Virus record (IMG/VR): IMGVR_UViG_3300037502_001790
Coordinates: 1 to 23,943 of that record
Reading direction: 5' to 3' (one strand)
Length of the DNA: 23,943 bases
Origin: a virus
Position numbers and translations under genes: made by a program. The notes beneath the pieces were generated by a model. It was given only the letters and a program-made list of their open reading frames with translations, ran no database searches and was not told the DNA's origin. Each line of letters starts with the position of its first letter. The stretch's first letter is position 1. Below, piece after piece: positions 6,368-14,017 of the stretch.

Positions 6368-6848
6368 TTGCTAATGCCTCTCTGGATTCTTCTTCAGTTT
6401 TGTAAGGTCCTGAATATGGATACCTTTCGATAGTAATAAGTTTAGGACAAAAACTTCTAACCCAATTTTTAGGAAATTTTATAATATAATGACCTGCACA
6501 AAATAAACTTTTGCTTTGATTACTTTTTGTAAATAATGGCAGTTTACGTCTTACATCATACATACTATTGAAAGGGACCCACCTTGTTGGATAACCGTGA
6601 CAATCGTTGACGTCGATGTTCGATACAGTAGTATTAATGCCTTTTAGAAAAAAATCAGATCCAAATTGTTTTGTAATTTCTGATTTTTTATTGAAAAAAT
6701 GTTCACCGTTATATGAACTTAAAATATATTTATTACCTTCTTTTTTATGTAGAGTTCCGACCTTTTTTCCTAATTCTTCTACAACCCATAGTACGCCATC
6801 TACAATAGGCTTTGCATGTAACTCTTGATCATTTTTTATTTTTGACAC
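6357..6848 (-). CDS. Conserved phage protein of unknown function (GTG start)
   Basis: It encodes 163 residues. The first part (VDGVLWVVEELGKKVGTLHK, then NKYILSSYNGEHFF) resembles a beta-rich module. The second half holds several Cys (CHGYPTRWVPFNS, LFCAGHYIIKF, RSFCPKLITIERYPYSGPY) and a helical end. The start is GTG at 6848, with AGGGAG ten bases upstream; it overlaps the small gene at 6829-7005 by 20 bases. I do not recognise a family. The spaced Cys could bind metal, but the spacing is not a standard zinc motif. Confidence 0.75.
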   Translation of the reverse strand: MSKIKNDQELHAKPIVDGVLWVVEELGKKVGTLHKKEGNKYILSSYNGEHFFNKKSEITKQFGSDFFLKGINTTVSNIDVNDCHGYPTRWVPFNSMYDVRRKLPLFTKSNQSKSLFCAGHYIIKFPKNWVRSFCPKLITIERYPYSGPYKTEEESREALANVR

Positions 6849-7005
6849 GATATTTGAACTCCCTTTTTAACCACCATTTATATTGTTTAAAGTATTCCTC
6901 TTTGGGATATATTGGAAATTTACCAGTATATCCTTCAACCTCCATTTTATGGTCATACCACATTTTCTCTAACCAAAGGTTAAATGGTGAATTATCTTTT
7001 TTCAA
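6829..7005 (-). CDS. 58-residue conserved phage protein with TTG start
   Basis: A frame starts with TTG at 7005, overlapping the upstream stop as TTGA, and ends with TGA at 6829. It fills what would otherwise be an empty 150-base gap. The product is compact and aromatic/basic: SPFNLWLEKMWYDHKMEVEG, then YPKEEYFKQYKWWLKREFKY. The WLEKMWYDH and YKWWLKREFKY segments look like a small helical protein of a type I recall in marine T4-like phages. It depends on coupling to the upstream gene, since no separate ribosome site is seen. Function unknown. Confidence 0.75.
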   Translation of the reverse strand: MKKDNSPFNLWLEKMWYDHKMEVEGYTGKFPIYPKEEYFKQYKWWLKREFKYRVKNKK

Positions 7006-7925
7006 TCTAAATCTCCACCTTCGCTATCCGTAGCATCAGGATCCACTGCAAGACCACGCCATTCTTTAATTTTTAGTTCTTCTGTTTCTGGCACATCGTC
7101 GTGCCAGTTATTAATCCAACGTGTACCAGTCCACTTAGCTTGATACGTATAACTATTTTTACCTGTTGTTTTAACTTCGTAAAGTCCGACTATTTTAGGA
7201 TTTATTTTTTTAGGAAACCACTGAGTCATTTCGTACTCGATACTATCCATGTCTTTGTACATTTCCCACTTGCCGTCTTTTAGAGAGCCAGCAATATAAA
7301 ATCCAAAGTCTGAACTTTTACCGCTAGTGCTTCCACCATTATTGTTAATGTCTTCACCATCATATGTGACCATGCTGACAATTTCATTACCGTCAATTTC
7401 ATCATAACTAATAGATAGTTTGGTAATATCAAAAGGTTCTTTCAATTCAATTTCGCCTTCAAAGAATGTTCCTTTTTCACTGCTAACACCAACAAATACT
7501 ACAGTTCCCGGATCCTTGCTATCAATCCACACTTCGTCCCCACCACCAATTTCTGGACTGTCATCACTATAACCGTCAATATCCTCTAAACTGCGTTCAT
7601 ATACAGTATTACCGTTTTCGTCACAAATTTGTAAAGTACCAGCGTTACGATCAACTCCACTGATATGCGCCATGTCATCGCATTCATACCAACTACCTGG
7701 TGGAAATGGCTGCATTTCTTCTGGAATGTTATTTTCTTCAGCATAATCACTGCCCCATGCATAGTCACTGAGACTTAAACGACGGCGTTTAAAATAGTCG
7801 TAAATTGTACGTTCTACAGTGCCCATGACATACTCACCTCCATATCCCCACATCTGAATGGTGTAAGTACACGGAGTAAATTTTAATACTTCTATAAGTT
7901 TTTCTTTTTCTTGTGTAGTAGCCAT
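7002..7925 (-). CDS. Large acidic conserved phage protein, unknown function
   Basis: It encodes 307 residues, very rich in Asp, Glu and Gly and predicted to be mainly beta. The N-terminal part (TYTIQMWGYGGEYVMGTVER, DYFKRRRLSLSDYAWGSDY) and the C-terminal part (WFPKKINPKIVGLYEVKTTG, then QAKWTGTRWINNW and IKEWRGL) look like the most conserved pieces. The C-terminal module (INPxxxGLYEVKT...W.G..W) is like a small beta fold seen in phage proteins about presenting or binding surfaces. It sits next to rnh. It contains no catalytic motif and no signal peptide. The function is unknown. Confidence 0.88.
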   Translation of the reverse strand: MATTQEKEKLIEVLKFTPCTYTIQMWGYGGEYVMGTVERTIYDYFKRRRLSLSDYAWGSDYAEENNIPEEMQPFPPGSWYECDDMAHISGVDRNAGTLQICDENGNTVYERSLEDIDGYSDDSPEIGGGDEVWIDSKDPGTVVFVGVSSEKGTFFEGEIELKEPFDITKLSISYDEIDGNEIVSMVTYDGEDINNNGGSTSGKSSDFGFYIAGSLKDGKWEMYKDMDSIEYEMTQWFPKKINPKIVGLYEVKTTGKNSYTYQAKWTGTRWINNWHDDVPETEELKIKEWRGLAVDPDATDSEGGDLD

Positions 7926-7926
7926 G

Positions 7927-8895
7927 TTATTTTCCTGGATAATTTGCCTGAAAAGGTTCTGAGTAAAGTTGTATACTATCTGAAATTTTCTTTAAATCAT
8001 ACAAGTTACAAAATTTTAAAAGTCTAATACCTACTTGACTAATGTTTTTAGGAACAGCATTAGATTTAATAGTTTCAACAATTGATGTTCTAATATGTTC
8101 GGGTTGATAATTTAAGTCAATAAGTCTACGATTACGTTCATAATCATCTAATACACGATGTTCTTCACCATTGTGATCAACCCAACGCTGAAGCATGAGA
8201 TTGTTCCACGCGAATCCCCTTTTACTGCGATCTTCAAATGCTTCTTCGAGTTTATTTTTACGAACTTTTGGAAAAGCACTAAACACATTGTCTGTGGGAT
8301 CTCCACGCATACACTTCTCAAACAACAACCATTCTGGATTAGGAATATCCTTTGCTTGGCCTGTTTTTTTATCTACAACACGTTTGCCCTTTTTGTCTAA
8401 AATACCTTCATGTGTGATAGTAGTTTCTAACACACCATTATATTGTTTGACATTGGATGCTATAAGTTGCACAAAGTCGCTGTCTGTGCTAATTATTACA
8501 TGGTCATCATTTGGGTGTGTTTGTATAAATCCCGCAATAAGATCGTCTGCTTCTAATGTTGGATTGTGTAGTACCGTGCAATTTGTTTTGGTAGTAATAA
8601 ATTCTTTAAAAGTATCAAATGCTTCCCAAAATACTTTTTCTTCTTCTGCTTCTTTTTCAGTATGTGCGGCACGAGCTTCTGCACGATTGCGTTTGTAAGG
8701 AGCATAGTGGTCTTTACGCCAACTGCGACCCTCAAGGCAGAATACAACATGACTGCCGTTAAAGTCAGTCCATGCTTTTTTAATGCTGTTTAAAGTAATA
8801 TGAAAAGCCATGCCAAGTTTAATATCAGCACTGCCGTTAATGACGTGTCTAGCACGAAAGAATGTATTGGCGGTATCCACCAAAATGTATGTCAT
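7927..8895 (-). CDS. rnh: T4-type RNase H / FEN-family 5'-3' exonuclease
   Basis: This enzyme removes RNA primers and nearby DNA from lagging-strand fragments. The 322 residues carry the FEN/T4 RNase H metal-binding set: D7 in DTANTFFRARH, YKRNR (67-71), the acidic cluster LEADD (E115, D117, D118), STDSD (D138, D140) and GDPTDN (D199, D202), followed by the helical DNA-binding region. Length is close to T4 RNase H (305). The ATG at 8895 overlaps the upstream stop (ATGA) with GAGG upstream. With the clamp gene in the same window it represents the replication module. Confidence 0.94.
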   Translation of the reverse strand: MTYILVDTANTFFRARHVINGSADIKLGMAFHITLNSIKKAWTDFNGSHVVFCLEGRSWRKDHYAPYKRNRAEARAAHTEKEAEEEKVFWEAFDTFKEFITTKTNCTVLHNPTLEADDLIAGFIQTHPNDDHVIISTDSDFVQLIASNVKQYNGVLETTITHEGILDKKGKRVVDKKTGQAKDIPNPEWLLFEKCMRGDPTDNVFSAFPKVRKNKLEEAFEDRSKRGFAWNNLMLQRWVDHNGEEHRVLDDYERNRRLIDLNYQPEHIRTSIVETIKSNAVPKNISQVGIRLLKFCNLYDLKKISDSIQLYSEPFQANYPGK

Positions 8896-9320
8896 TTTAC
8901 CTCAGCTTTGCCATCTGCAAGTTTGTTAACATTAATATAGCCAGCACCGCGTGATATGTCCTGGCCTTCCTCAGCTAATACGTTACGAGCAAGATCTCTA
9001 AACCAGCGATCTACTATTTCTTCTTCTTTATCACCCTCATAACCATATCCAGCTTGTCTTAATTGTACTATGAAATACTCATTCCAGTCAAGCTCAAAAA
9101 AGCCATTTCTTACATTTTCTTTATTGACATGCGTGTCCAAAACGGCAACGTATGGTTCTTCTCGAGCAGTAGCACGCTCTTTTGGAGTCATTTTGGCAAG
9201 TTCTGCTTCTTTTTGTGCTCTTACTGTTTCGGCTACTGCTTTGTCTCGAGCTTCTTGTAATAATTCTTTTTCTGCTTTTAACTTTTCAAGACCAAAAATT
9301 TTGTCTATAATTTTTTTCAT
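8892..9320 (-). CDS. Conserved phage protein with N-terminal coiled coil
   Basis: The chosen start is ATG at 9320, overlapping the queE stop (TAATG) with GGGGA upstream, giving 142 residues; a GTG four codons earlier is possible. The first 50 residues are a highly charged helix (LEKLKAEKELLQEARDKAVA), followed by MTPKERATAREEPYVAV and a globular end with GFFELDWNEYFIVQLRQAGY and VDRWFRDLARNV. I recall this MTPKERAT/GFFELDWN pattern from T4-like marine phages, unassigned. The coiled coil suggests an oligomer. Confidence 0.85.
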   Translation of the reverse strand: MKKIIDKIFGLEKLKAEKELLQEARDKAVAETVRAQKEAELAKMTPKERATAREEPYVAVLDTHVNKENVRNGFFELDWNEYFIVQLRQAGYGYEGDKEEEIVDRWFRDLARNVLAEEGQDISRGAGYINVNKLADGKAEVK

Positions 9321-10171
9321 TAAGTTCCCCACTCGTTTTTAAATAATGGTACTTGCAATCGATCACTATACCGAAGACCGTTTTTCATTGCCAATTCTGC
9401 TACACGGCGGTTATTTAAAGTATAAACACTTTCAACACCACCTATAGGCATCAAATAACAAGGACCACTGAATCCTTCACCTCGATAAATGTCTACAGTT
9501 TCTAATGCTTCCTCAGCATCTTCTTCTGTAGCCACAACAAACTTTAGATAGGTATATCCAACTTCTTCATATTCTCTAACAATATCAGGCCTTATGGCAA
9601 TATTTCTTTCCTCACCACTACAACTAAGTTTAGCACTGACACTAAAAGTTAACCGATGATAACCTCTATTTTCCATTCCCCAGTCTAACAAATATTTTTT
9701 AAACTCTGGAGTCAAACTTTGAGTACCGTTAGTTTCAAATGTAATTTCTTTTAAATCACGCATTTTAGGATGATCTAGTAATTCTGGGTAAATGTTTTGC
9801 CATTTAAGCAAAGGTTCACCACCAGTAATAACCAAGTGTTCATCTTCCCAATGGCCGTAAGGAAGAATTTTCATAATATTTTCTGCTATTTCATCTGGGC
9901 TGTAAAAAGGACTTAGGTGTTTAAATGCAGGATGCCAACTAGCATAACTATCACAACCTGTACTAACTAACGGAAGTTCTTCATAACTTTTATAAAGATG
10001 AACATTTGCCGCAATAGGTTCGACTTCTGTAGTCAATTCACCTTTTGGCATGCCAAACCCTGCACATTTAAAATTACACCCAAAGGTACGCATAAACACT
10101 GAAGGCACACCCATATAGCGTCCTTCACCTTGTATACTATAAAATAGTTCTGCTAATTTAATTTTTTCCAT
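9320..10171 (-). CDS. queE: 7-carboxy-7-deazaguanine synthase (radical SAM) QueE
   Basis: QueE turns 6-carboxy-tetrahydropterin into 7-carboxy-7-deazaguanine, the ring contraction of preQ0 synthesis. The protein has 283 residues. Evidence is the N-terminal FYSIQGEG (residues 10-17), FMRTFGCNFKC (26-36), the radical-SAM glycine motif ITGGEP (115-120), FETNGT and a late YLMPIGG. Oddly, the cluster motif is not CxxxCxxC: after C32 and C36 the position of the third Cys is Phe39, and the next Cys is C73 in TGCDSYASW, 37 residues on. This long insertion is, from memory, shared by marine phage QueE proteins. It fits with FolE, the T-fold protein and the DpdA-like enzyme in this window. Confidence 0.93.
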   Translation of the reverse strand: MEKIKLAELFYSIQGEGRYMGVPSVFMRTFGCNFKCAGFGMPKGELTTEVEPIAANVHLYKSYEELPLVSTGCDSYASWHPAFKHLSPFYSPDEIAENIMKILPYGHWEDEHLVITGGEPLLKWQNIYPELLDHPKMRDLKEITFETNGTQSLTPEFKKYLLDWGMENRGYHRLTFSVSAKLSCSGEERNIAIRPDIVREYEEVGYTYLKFVVATEEDAEEALETVDIYRGEGFSGPCYLMPIGGVESVYTLNNRRVAELAMKNGLRYSDRLQVPLFKNEWGT

Positions 10172-10185
10172 ACTTTTGCCTAAAT

Positions 10186-10413
10186 TTATTGTAACGGTAC
10201 ATCCAGACTAAATTTTTCTATTTCGTCTCTGCTACTGCTTATGACATCGATCATTCTGTTATAATCTTCGTTATTTAGAGTTGTTTTGTAAATTTGAAGA
10301 GCAACTCTAGTCATAACAGCACTGATTTCCATAGCACTATACCCCGAATTAACTAATTCAGCTGTTAATTTTACTAGGGTGTAGTACAAATCTTCAAGTT
10401 TTGAATCTTCCAT
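10186..10413 (-). CDS. Small helical conserved phage protein
   Basis: It encodes 75 residues, all predicted helix: LEDLYYTLVKLTAELVNSGY, then AVMTRVALQIYKTTLNNEDY and a polar tail. Similar short proteins are common in marine T4-like phages and unassigned. The ATG at 10413 follows the desaturase stop after one base and has AAAGGA upstream. It lies just before queE with a 14-base gap. No domain is recognised. Confidence 0.82.
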   Translation of the reverse strand: MEDSKLEDLYYTLVKLTAELVNSGYSAMEISAVMTRVALQIYKTTLNNEDYNRMIDVISSSRDEIEKFSLDVPLQ

Positions 10414-10414
10414 T

Positions 10415-11194
10415 TTAATCCTTTATTCTGATTAATCTTATTACCCAACTAGGCGGATCAAATTCCCACCATTTTTCTCCCTGCTTCCAAGCCCAGGCTT
10501 TAGCATGATGATTATTGTGCCACCCTTCACCTAAACTCATCAAATGTGCGATCCAACTATTACGTGATTGATCTCGCCCCAAGTCATAATTTTTATATCC
10601 ATGTTTGTGTGCAATAACAATTATACTACTTGTTGAATGTAAACACAAGCAGGCCGGTATGGCATAAACGAAAATAATTAACCAAGGATTAATTGCAGCC
10701 AAAATGAGATTGTATCCTACAATTAATGCAAGATAGTTTTTATGTACCCATTTTTGAAATTCGCTTTGTCTTAAGTCTCTTACTATTTTTGGACTTATAT
10801 TAGTTACTTCCCAAAGTCCGAACCAAACTTTAAAAGCTCTTTTAAAATTATATCTGCCATCAACATAGGGGCTATGGGGATCATTTGTTGTTTCAACAGA
10901 TCTGTGATGTTGTCGATGTACGGCTACCCAAGCTAATGGACTCCCTATGGTTGTGACTACACTAACCAAACTAAGTATTTTTTCAATAACTGAATGTGTT
11001 TTAAAACTTCTATGGCTTAACAATCGATGCAAACCAATATTAACACCTAACATGCCTGTTATAACATAGGAAACTAAGGATATGACTAACATATCATAGT
11101 TACCAGTATGAATCACATATGCTAGACCGATGACTAACAATATGTGATTTATGATTTGTAGCCCCCTAACTTTATAGTTATGGCTTAGTGTCAT
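10415..11194 (-). CDS. Membrane fatty-acid desaturase
   Basis: It introduces a double bond into acyl chains using a di-iron centre at the membrane. The chosen start is ATG at 11194, because AAAGGAG lies eight bases upstream; an earlier in-frame start at 11233 lacks this. The 259-residue product has three His boxes: HRLLSH (56-61), HRQHH (93-97) and HNNHH (226-230). It has hydrophobic segments near 15-45, 75-90 and 165-205, as in acyl-CoA/acyl-lipid delta-9 desaturases. The length is on the short side of the family. It overlaps the previous gene by 17 bases. It is probably acquired from a host to adjust membrane lipids during infection; the substrate is not known. Confidence 0.92.
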   Translation of the reverse strand: MTLSHNYKVRGLQIINHILLVIGLAYVIHTGNYDMLVISLVSYVITGMLGVNIGLHRLLSHRSFKTHSVIEKILSLVSVVTTIGSPLAWVAVHRQHHRSVETTNDPHSPYVDGRYNFKRAFKVWFGLWEVTNISPKIVRDLRQSEFQKWVHKNYLALIVGYNLILAAINPWLIIFVYAIPACLCLHSTSSIIVIAHKHGYKNYDLGRDQSRNSWIAHLMSLGEGWHNNHHAKAWAWKQGEKWWEFDPPSWVIRLIRIKD

Positions 11195-11534
11195 TACGAA
11201 CGCTCCTTTGTTTACGAAATTCTTTGCAATCATTTATAGCAATCTTTAATGTTTCAGCGTAGTTTAACGCTTCTTGCTCCCTCATGATTAACGAAGACTC
11301 GTATTTAACATAACCTTTTGTTAACAGATCCCATATTTGTCTAAATCGTGTCTTACTCCAGAAATCGCTTTTGACAGTGTTATATATTGTAACAGATACG
11401 AAGGAATCTTCGGCTTCTACCCATAGTTGATGATCATGCTGGTCATCACCACATTCGCATACAACTTGATACAGTTTTGTGTCACCCCAATCATTTCTTT
11501 TTAGTATGCCTTCGGCGGGTATTTGAGCTTTCAT
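11178..11534 (-). CDS. Conserved phage protein, unknown function
   Basis: It encodes 118 residues. The N-terminal half is a beta-rich region with a Cys pair (VVCECGDDQHDHQLWVEAED), which could bind metal together with the His residues. Later come SVTIYNTVKSDFWSKTRFRQ and a helix ending in Lys/Arg (LNYAETLKIAINDCKEFRKQ). The pattern is one I recall from marine T4-like phages without a name. The ATG overlaps the upstream stop (ATGA). No enzyme motif is recognised. Confidence 0.83.
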   Translation of the reverse strand: MKAQIPAEGILKRNDWGDTKLYQVVCECGDDQHDHQLWVEAEDSFVSVTIYNTVKSDFWSKTRFRQIWDLLTKGYVKYESSLIMREQEALNYAETLKIAINDCKEFRKQRSVRNDTKP

Positions 11535-11815
11535 GATATATTTTTAATCCAAGTTAGAAACATTTGTTTTTCATTTTTAGGGTGCCATAGCTTACCCTCT
11601 GGGCCACAAGGTTCGCTGCTAAACCTTGTGATACTGCATAGCTCATATTTTGCTGGTTTAATTTTTGGACCGATAACTACATCATCATCTGATTCAGAAT
11701 CTTTGTAATTGAGTTTACATCTAAGTGTGTATCTCTTAGCGTTCATGAAAAGTTTATCATACCATAGTTGAAAACTATGTTTGCAGTCCTTACACAACAA
11801 ATTTGTATTCTTCAT
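11531..11815 (-). CDS. Cys-rich small phage protein, probable zinc binder
   Basis: It encodes 94 residues with CKDCKH at 8-13 (C8, C11), C33, C60 and C70, the last in SEPCGPEGKLWHPK. The CxxC near the start plus two or three later Cys is a plausible zinc site. Similar CKDCKH...CGPEGK proteins are widespread in phages and unassigned. The start ATG at 11815 follows the upstream stop by one base and has no clear Shine-Dalgarno, so coupling is likely. Confidence 0.83.
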   Translation of the reverse strand: MKNTNLLCKDCKHSFQLWYDKLFMNAKRYTLRCKLNYKDSESDDDVVIGPKIKPAKYELCSITRFSSEPCGPEGKLWHPKNEKQMFLTWIKNIS

Positions 11816-11816
11816 A

Positions 11817-12143
11817 CTAGTTTCTAAATTGTTCTAGGTTAATAATTTTTGCCACACGCTCACCAACATCCTCCCCATTGGGAATAACATAAGTCTGAGT
11901 GTTATGACTATCTTTACGCTCGTCGTAGCGTCGAACATTTAAAATTTTTCCACCAACGGCGGTACTCAATTCAAATGTAATACGATGTTCGCCTTCTGCA
12001 CGGCCTCTTTCTACCATTGCTGGTCCTATACCCATTGTACCCATTTTGATATACTCTCTGTCTTTAGCTTGTTCTTCGTACTTGTGCTTATTGTCCAACA
12101 TATCGCGGACTTTACCATACAGCCACATATTAAACCATTTCAT
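11817..12143 (-). CDS. Conserved phage protein, unknown function
   Basis: The start is taken as ATG at 12143, overlapping the upstream stop (ATGA) with GGAGA seven bases before it; the product has 108 residues. It begins KWFNMWLYGKVRDMLDNKHK (a short amphipathic helix) and ends with a mixed alpha/beta region, ITFELSTAVGGKILNVRRYD, then TYVIPNGEDVGERVAKI. I recall the second part from marine T4-like phages with no function. Longer versions of the frame (to 12161) are less likely. Confidence 0.82.
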   Translation of the reverse strand: MKWFNMWLYGKVRDMLDNKHKYEEQAKDREYIKMGTMGIGPAMVERGRAEGEHRITFELSTAVGGKILNVRRYDERKDSHNTQTYVIPNGEDVGERVAKIINLEQFRN

Positions 12144-12352
12144 ACAGATTCTCCAAACCATTCATCTACTTTGGATTCTGCTTCCTGTTGAGTAAGAGCA
12201 TGTACAAATATACGAGCAAGTTCACCTTGAGTATGTTTTACATCAAATTTAATTACTCCTGCAGGAATATCATCAAAATCTCTTAGTACTATAAATTCTT
12301 TAAGATTTTTAGCACGATTAATTAAATCGTTAGCCATGTTTACTGAGTTCAT
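12140..12352 (-). CDS. Small phage protein, unknown function
   Basis: It encodes 70 residues: an N-terminal helix (MANDLINRAKNLKEFIV), a strand region (AGVIKFDVKHTQGELARIFV) and a helix (ALTQQEAESKVDEWFGESV). The start ATG at 12352 overlaps the upstream stop (ATGA), and GGAAG lies just before it; the later Met at codon 6 has no ribosome site. No family is recognised. Confidence 0.78.
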   Translation of the reverse strand: MNSVNMANDLINRAKNLKEFIVLRDFDDIPAGVIKFDVKHTQGELARIFVHALTQQEAESKVDEWFGESV

Positions 12353-12843
12353 TCTTCTTCCTTAAAATCGATTACATTTCCATTTTTGTCTGCAACTACA
12401 ATCTTGACTTGATTGCCATTTTCATCTTCAATAATAATTGGACCCCAGATCCACATTTCCGTATCACTTGAATCCCAACCCTCCTCTTCCTCGAGAGCAT
12501 AAAAACCTTCTTCATCAATTAGTGCTTCTAGACGTTCACGTTCTTCTTCATCAATGTCTTCAGGCCATTCAATATCTTCCCAACATCCGTCCCAAGTTTC
12601 TATCATTTCAACATCTTCAATATTCGATCCAGGAAAGTCATTCATATTAAGACTATCTTTATTACCATCACCACCTGGAACAAAATCAAACTCTAGCTCT
12701 GGGAGATTGTCATCACTAGTAGTAACATTCCAACTACCTGATCTCCAACCAGTTTTTCGAACAATAGTCATCCCATCTTTGACAAAATGTTCGTGTTCTT
12801 CAATTGATTTTTTATAATAAGTTTTGACGGTCCAGTTTGCCAT
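12349..12843 (-). CDS. Very acidic conserved phage protein
   Basis: It encodes 164 residues with a strikingly acidic second half, including EDIEWPEDIDEEERERLEAL and YALEEEEGWDSSDTEMWIWG. The N-terminus (WTVKTYYKKSIEEHEHFVKD, then RKTGWRSGSWNVTT) is less acidic. From memory it is a recurrent unassigned protein of T4-like marine phages. Strong negative charge together with Trp residues is a trait of DNA-mimic proteins, but that is only a possibility. It has AAGGA before the ATG and directly follows folE in the same transcript. Confidence 0.86.
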   Translation of the reverse strand: MANWTVKTYYKKSIEEHEHFVKDGMTIVRKTGWRSGSWNVTTSDDNLPELEFDFVPGGDGNKDSLNMNDFPGSNIEDVEMIETWDGCWEDIEWPEDIDEEERERLEALIDEEGFYALEEEEGWDSSDTEMWIWGPIIIEDENGNQVKIVVADKNGNVIDFKEEE

Positions 12844-12851
12844 AATTTTCC

Positions 12852-13688
12852 TTATCTAGGAGCAAAGTCCTGTTGTAATTTAATATTATCAAAGAATTCT
12901 TTCTTAGTTCCTTGATCGTCTTTGAAAGCACCTTTTAACACAGTTGTCTGGGTCAAACTACTATGTGCCATAATTCCTCTGTTTTCACAACATCCATGCG
13001 TGGCTTGGATATATACTCCTACGTTTTCTGATCCTGTGGCACGGGAGATCTCCCTAGCAATATCATTAGCAAGTTCCTCCTGGAGAGTGCCACGTCGAGC
13101 GCACCACTGTGCAACTCTTGTGTACTTACTAAGTCCAATGAGCTTGGAAGCCGCAATAACACCAATATAGGCAACACCATTAACGGGCTGGTGATGATGA
13201 CTACACATACTGCGCAACTCACTACGAACAACCAACATGCCCTCGTAACGATCTTCCGAATCATTTGGGAATGCTGTGCAATCTGGACTAGGTTCATATC
13301 TACCACTCATTATCTCATTGAAATACATTTTAGCCAGTCGTCGTGCTGTGCCTTTACTATTGGGATCTGTTTCGCGATCAATTAACAAACGGTCAAGTAC
13401 TATTTCAAATGCTTCAGTTGCTTCGTCGATTAGTTTTTCTTTATCGCCTTCATGTAAGAAGTCGCTAATGTTATCTCCAGCCCAGAAACGTTTGTTTTCA
13501 CGCTTCATTTTAGTACGAATGACATCTGCTAGATATGCTTCTTCATATCCTTTGTCACTCATCATTTCGCCGGCTTTAACATATACCTTTTGTGGTAAAG
13601 GTACATACTTGTCTTCGAATGTTTCTTCGACAAAGTCTTTGTTAATTTCAGCGTTTATTTCAGGATCGGGTGTAAATTCTTTGGTCAA
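12852..13688 (-). CDS. folE: GTP cyclohydrolase I FolE
   Basis: It converts GTP to 7,8-dihydroneopterin triphosphate, the entry to folate and to 7-deazaguanine synthesis. The core has the zinc and substrate motifs SMCSHHHQP (C162, H164, H165), GLSKYTR (185-191), the conserved QEEL region (203-206) and HGCCENRG (231-238). The protein has 278 residues against about 220 in E. coli, with an N-terminal extension of roughly 80 residues. The start is TTG at 13688, chosen because GGAG lies eight bases upstream and the promoter start is only about 18 bases away. QueE lies further down the same strand, so the product probably feeds preQ0 synthesis; a pterin/folate role, for example with ThyX, is the alternative. 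Confidence 0.94.
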   Translation of the reverse strand: MTKEFTPDPEINAEINKDFVEETFEDKYVPLPQKVYVKAGEMMSDKGYEEAYLADVIRTKMKRENKRFWAGDNISDFLHEGDKEKLIDEATEAFEIVLDRLLIDRETDPNSKGTARRLAKMYFNEIMSGRYEPSPDCTAFPNDSEDRYEGMLVVRSELRSMCSHHHQPVNGVAYIGVIAASKLIGLSKYTRVAQWCARRGTLQEELANDIAREISRATGSENVGVYIQATHGCCENRGIMAHSSLTQTTVLKGAFKDDQGTKKEFFDNIKLQQDFAPR

Positions 13689-13711
13689 TTTTTAATCTCC
13701 GCTTATACTTG

Positions 13712-13741
13712 TATTGTACAATATATTTAGGCCTGTGTCAA
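13712..13741 (-). promoter_or_regulatory. Consensus-like sigma70 promoter for folE, -10 inside a 12-bp palindrome
   Basis: The minus strand has -35 TTGACA (13741-13736), a 17-base spacer and -10 TACAAT (13718-13713). The -10 lies in the perfect palindrome TATTGTACAATA (13712-13723). The transcript should start near 13706, with a leader of about 18 bases. It sits in the 56-base gap before folE and probably drives the block down to rnh. Confidence 0.82.
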
Positions 13742-13744
13742 GTT

Positions 13745-14017
13745 TCAATAATTTTCCCAGGAATTGGTATTTTTGTTCCAGTGTCTACAGTCATAAATTT
13801 GAAATTCTGCATTGAATCCAAAAATTCCTAAACCTAAATAAATTCCTGCATGATCTTGTCTGTGTGTTAATCTAATAAACAGATCAAATATATCAGAACT
13901 TTTGTAAATTTGAAGCTCCCAAAATTTATTTTTGATAAAAGTATTTCCGGTCCAACATCTTATATTGACAAATCTATCGATCCAAGGATTTCGAATATTA
14001 AATTGCAGATAAATCAT
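13745..14017 (-). CDS. Conserved phage protein, unknown function
   Basis: The start is taken as ATG at 14017, overlapping the upstream stop (ATGA) with AAGGAT before it, giving 90 residues. The product is aromatic-rich and beta-rich: MIYLQFNIRNPWIDRFVNIR, then a run to RLTHRQDHAGIYLGLGIFGF and FQIYDCRHWN. From memory the RQDHAG.../IYD.RHW pattern is recurrent in marine T4-like phages with no function. It is the last gene before the folE promoter. Confidence 0.83.
   Translation of the reverse strand: MIYLQFNIRNPWIDRFVNIRCWTGNTFIKNKFWELQIYKSSDIFDLFIRLTHRQDHAGIYLGLGIFGFNAEFQIYDCRHWNKNTNSWENY

Noticed and set aside
8195-8698. Plus-strand frame of about 167 codons
   Set aside because: It lies opposite the RNase H gene, whose metal-binding motifs are all present; the Ser/Leu-rich product looks like an antisense translation.
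13276-13695. Plus-strand frame of about 139 codons
   Set aside because: Antisense to folE, with no own start signals or recognisable motif.
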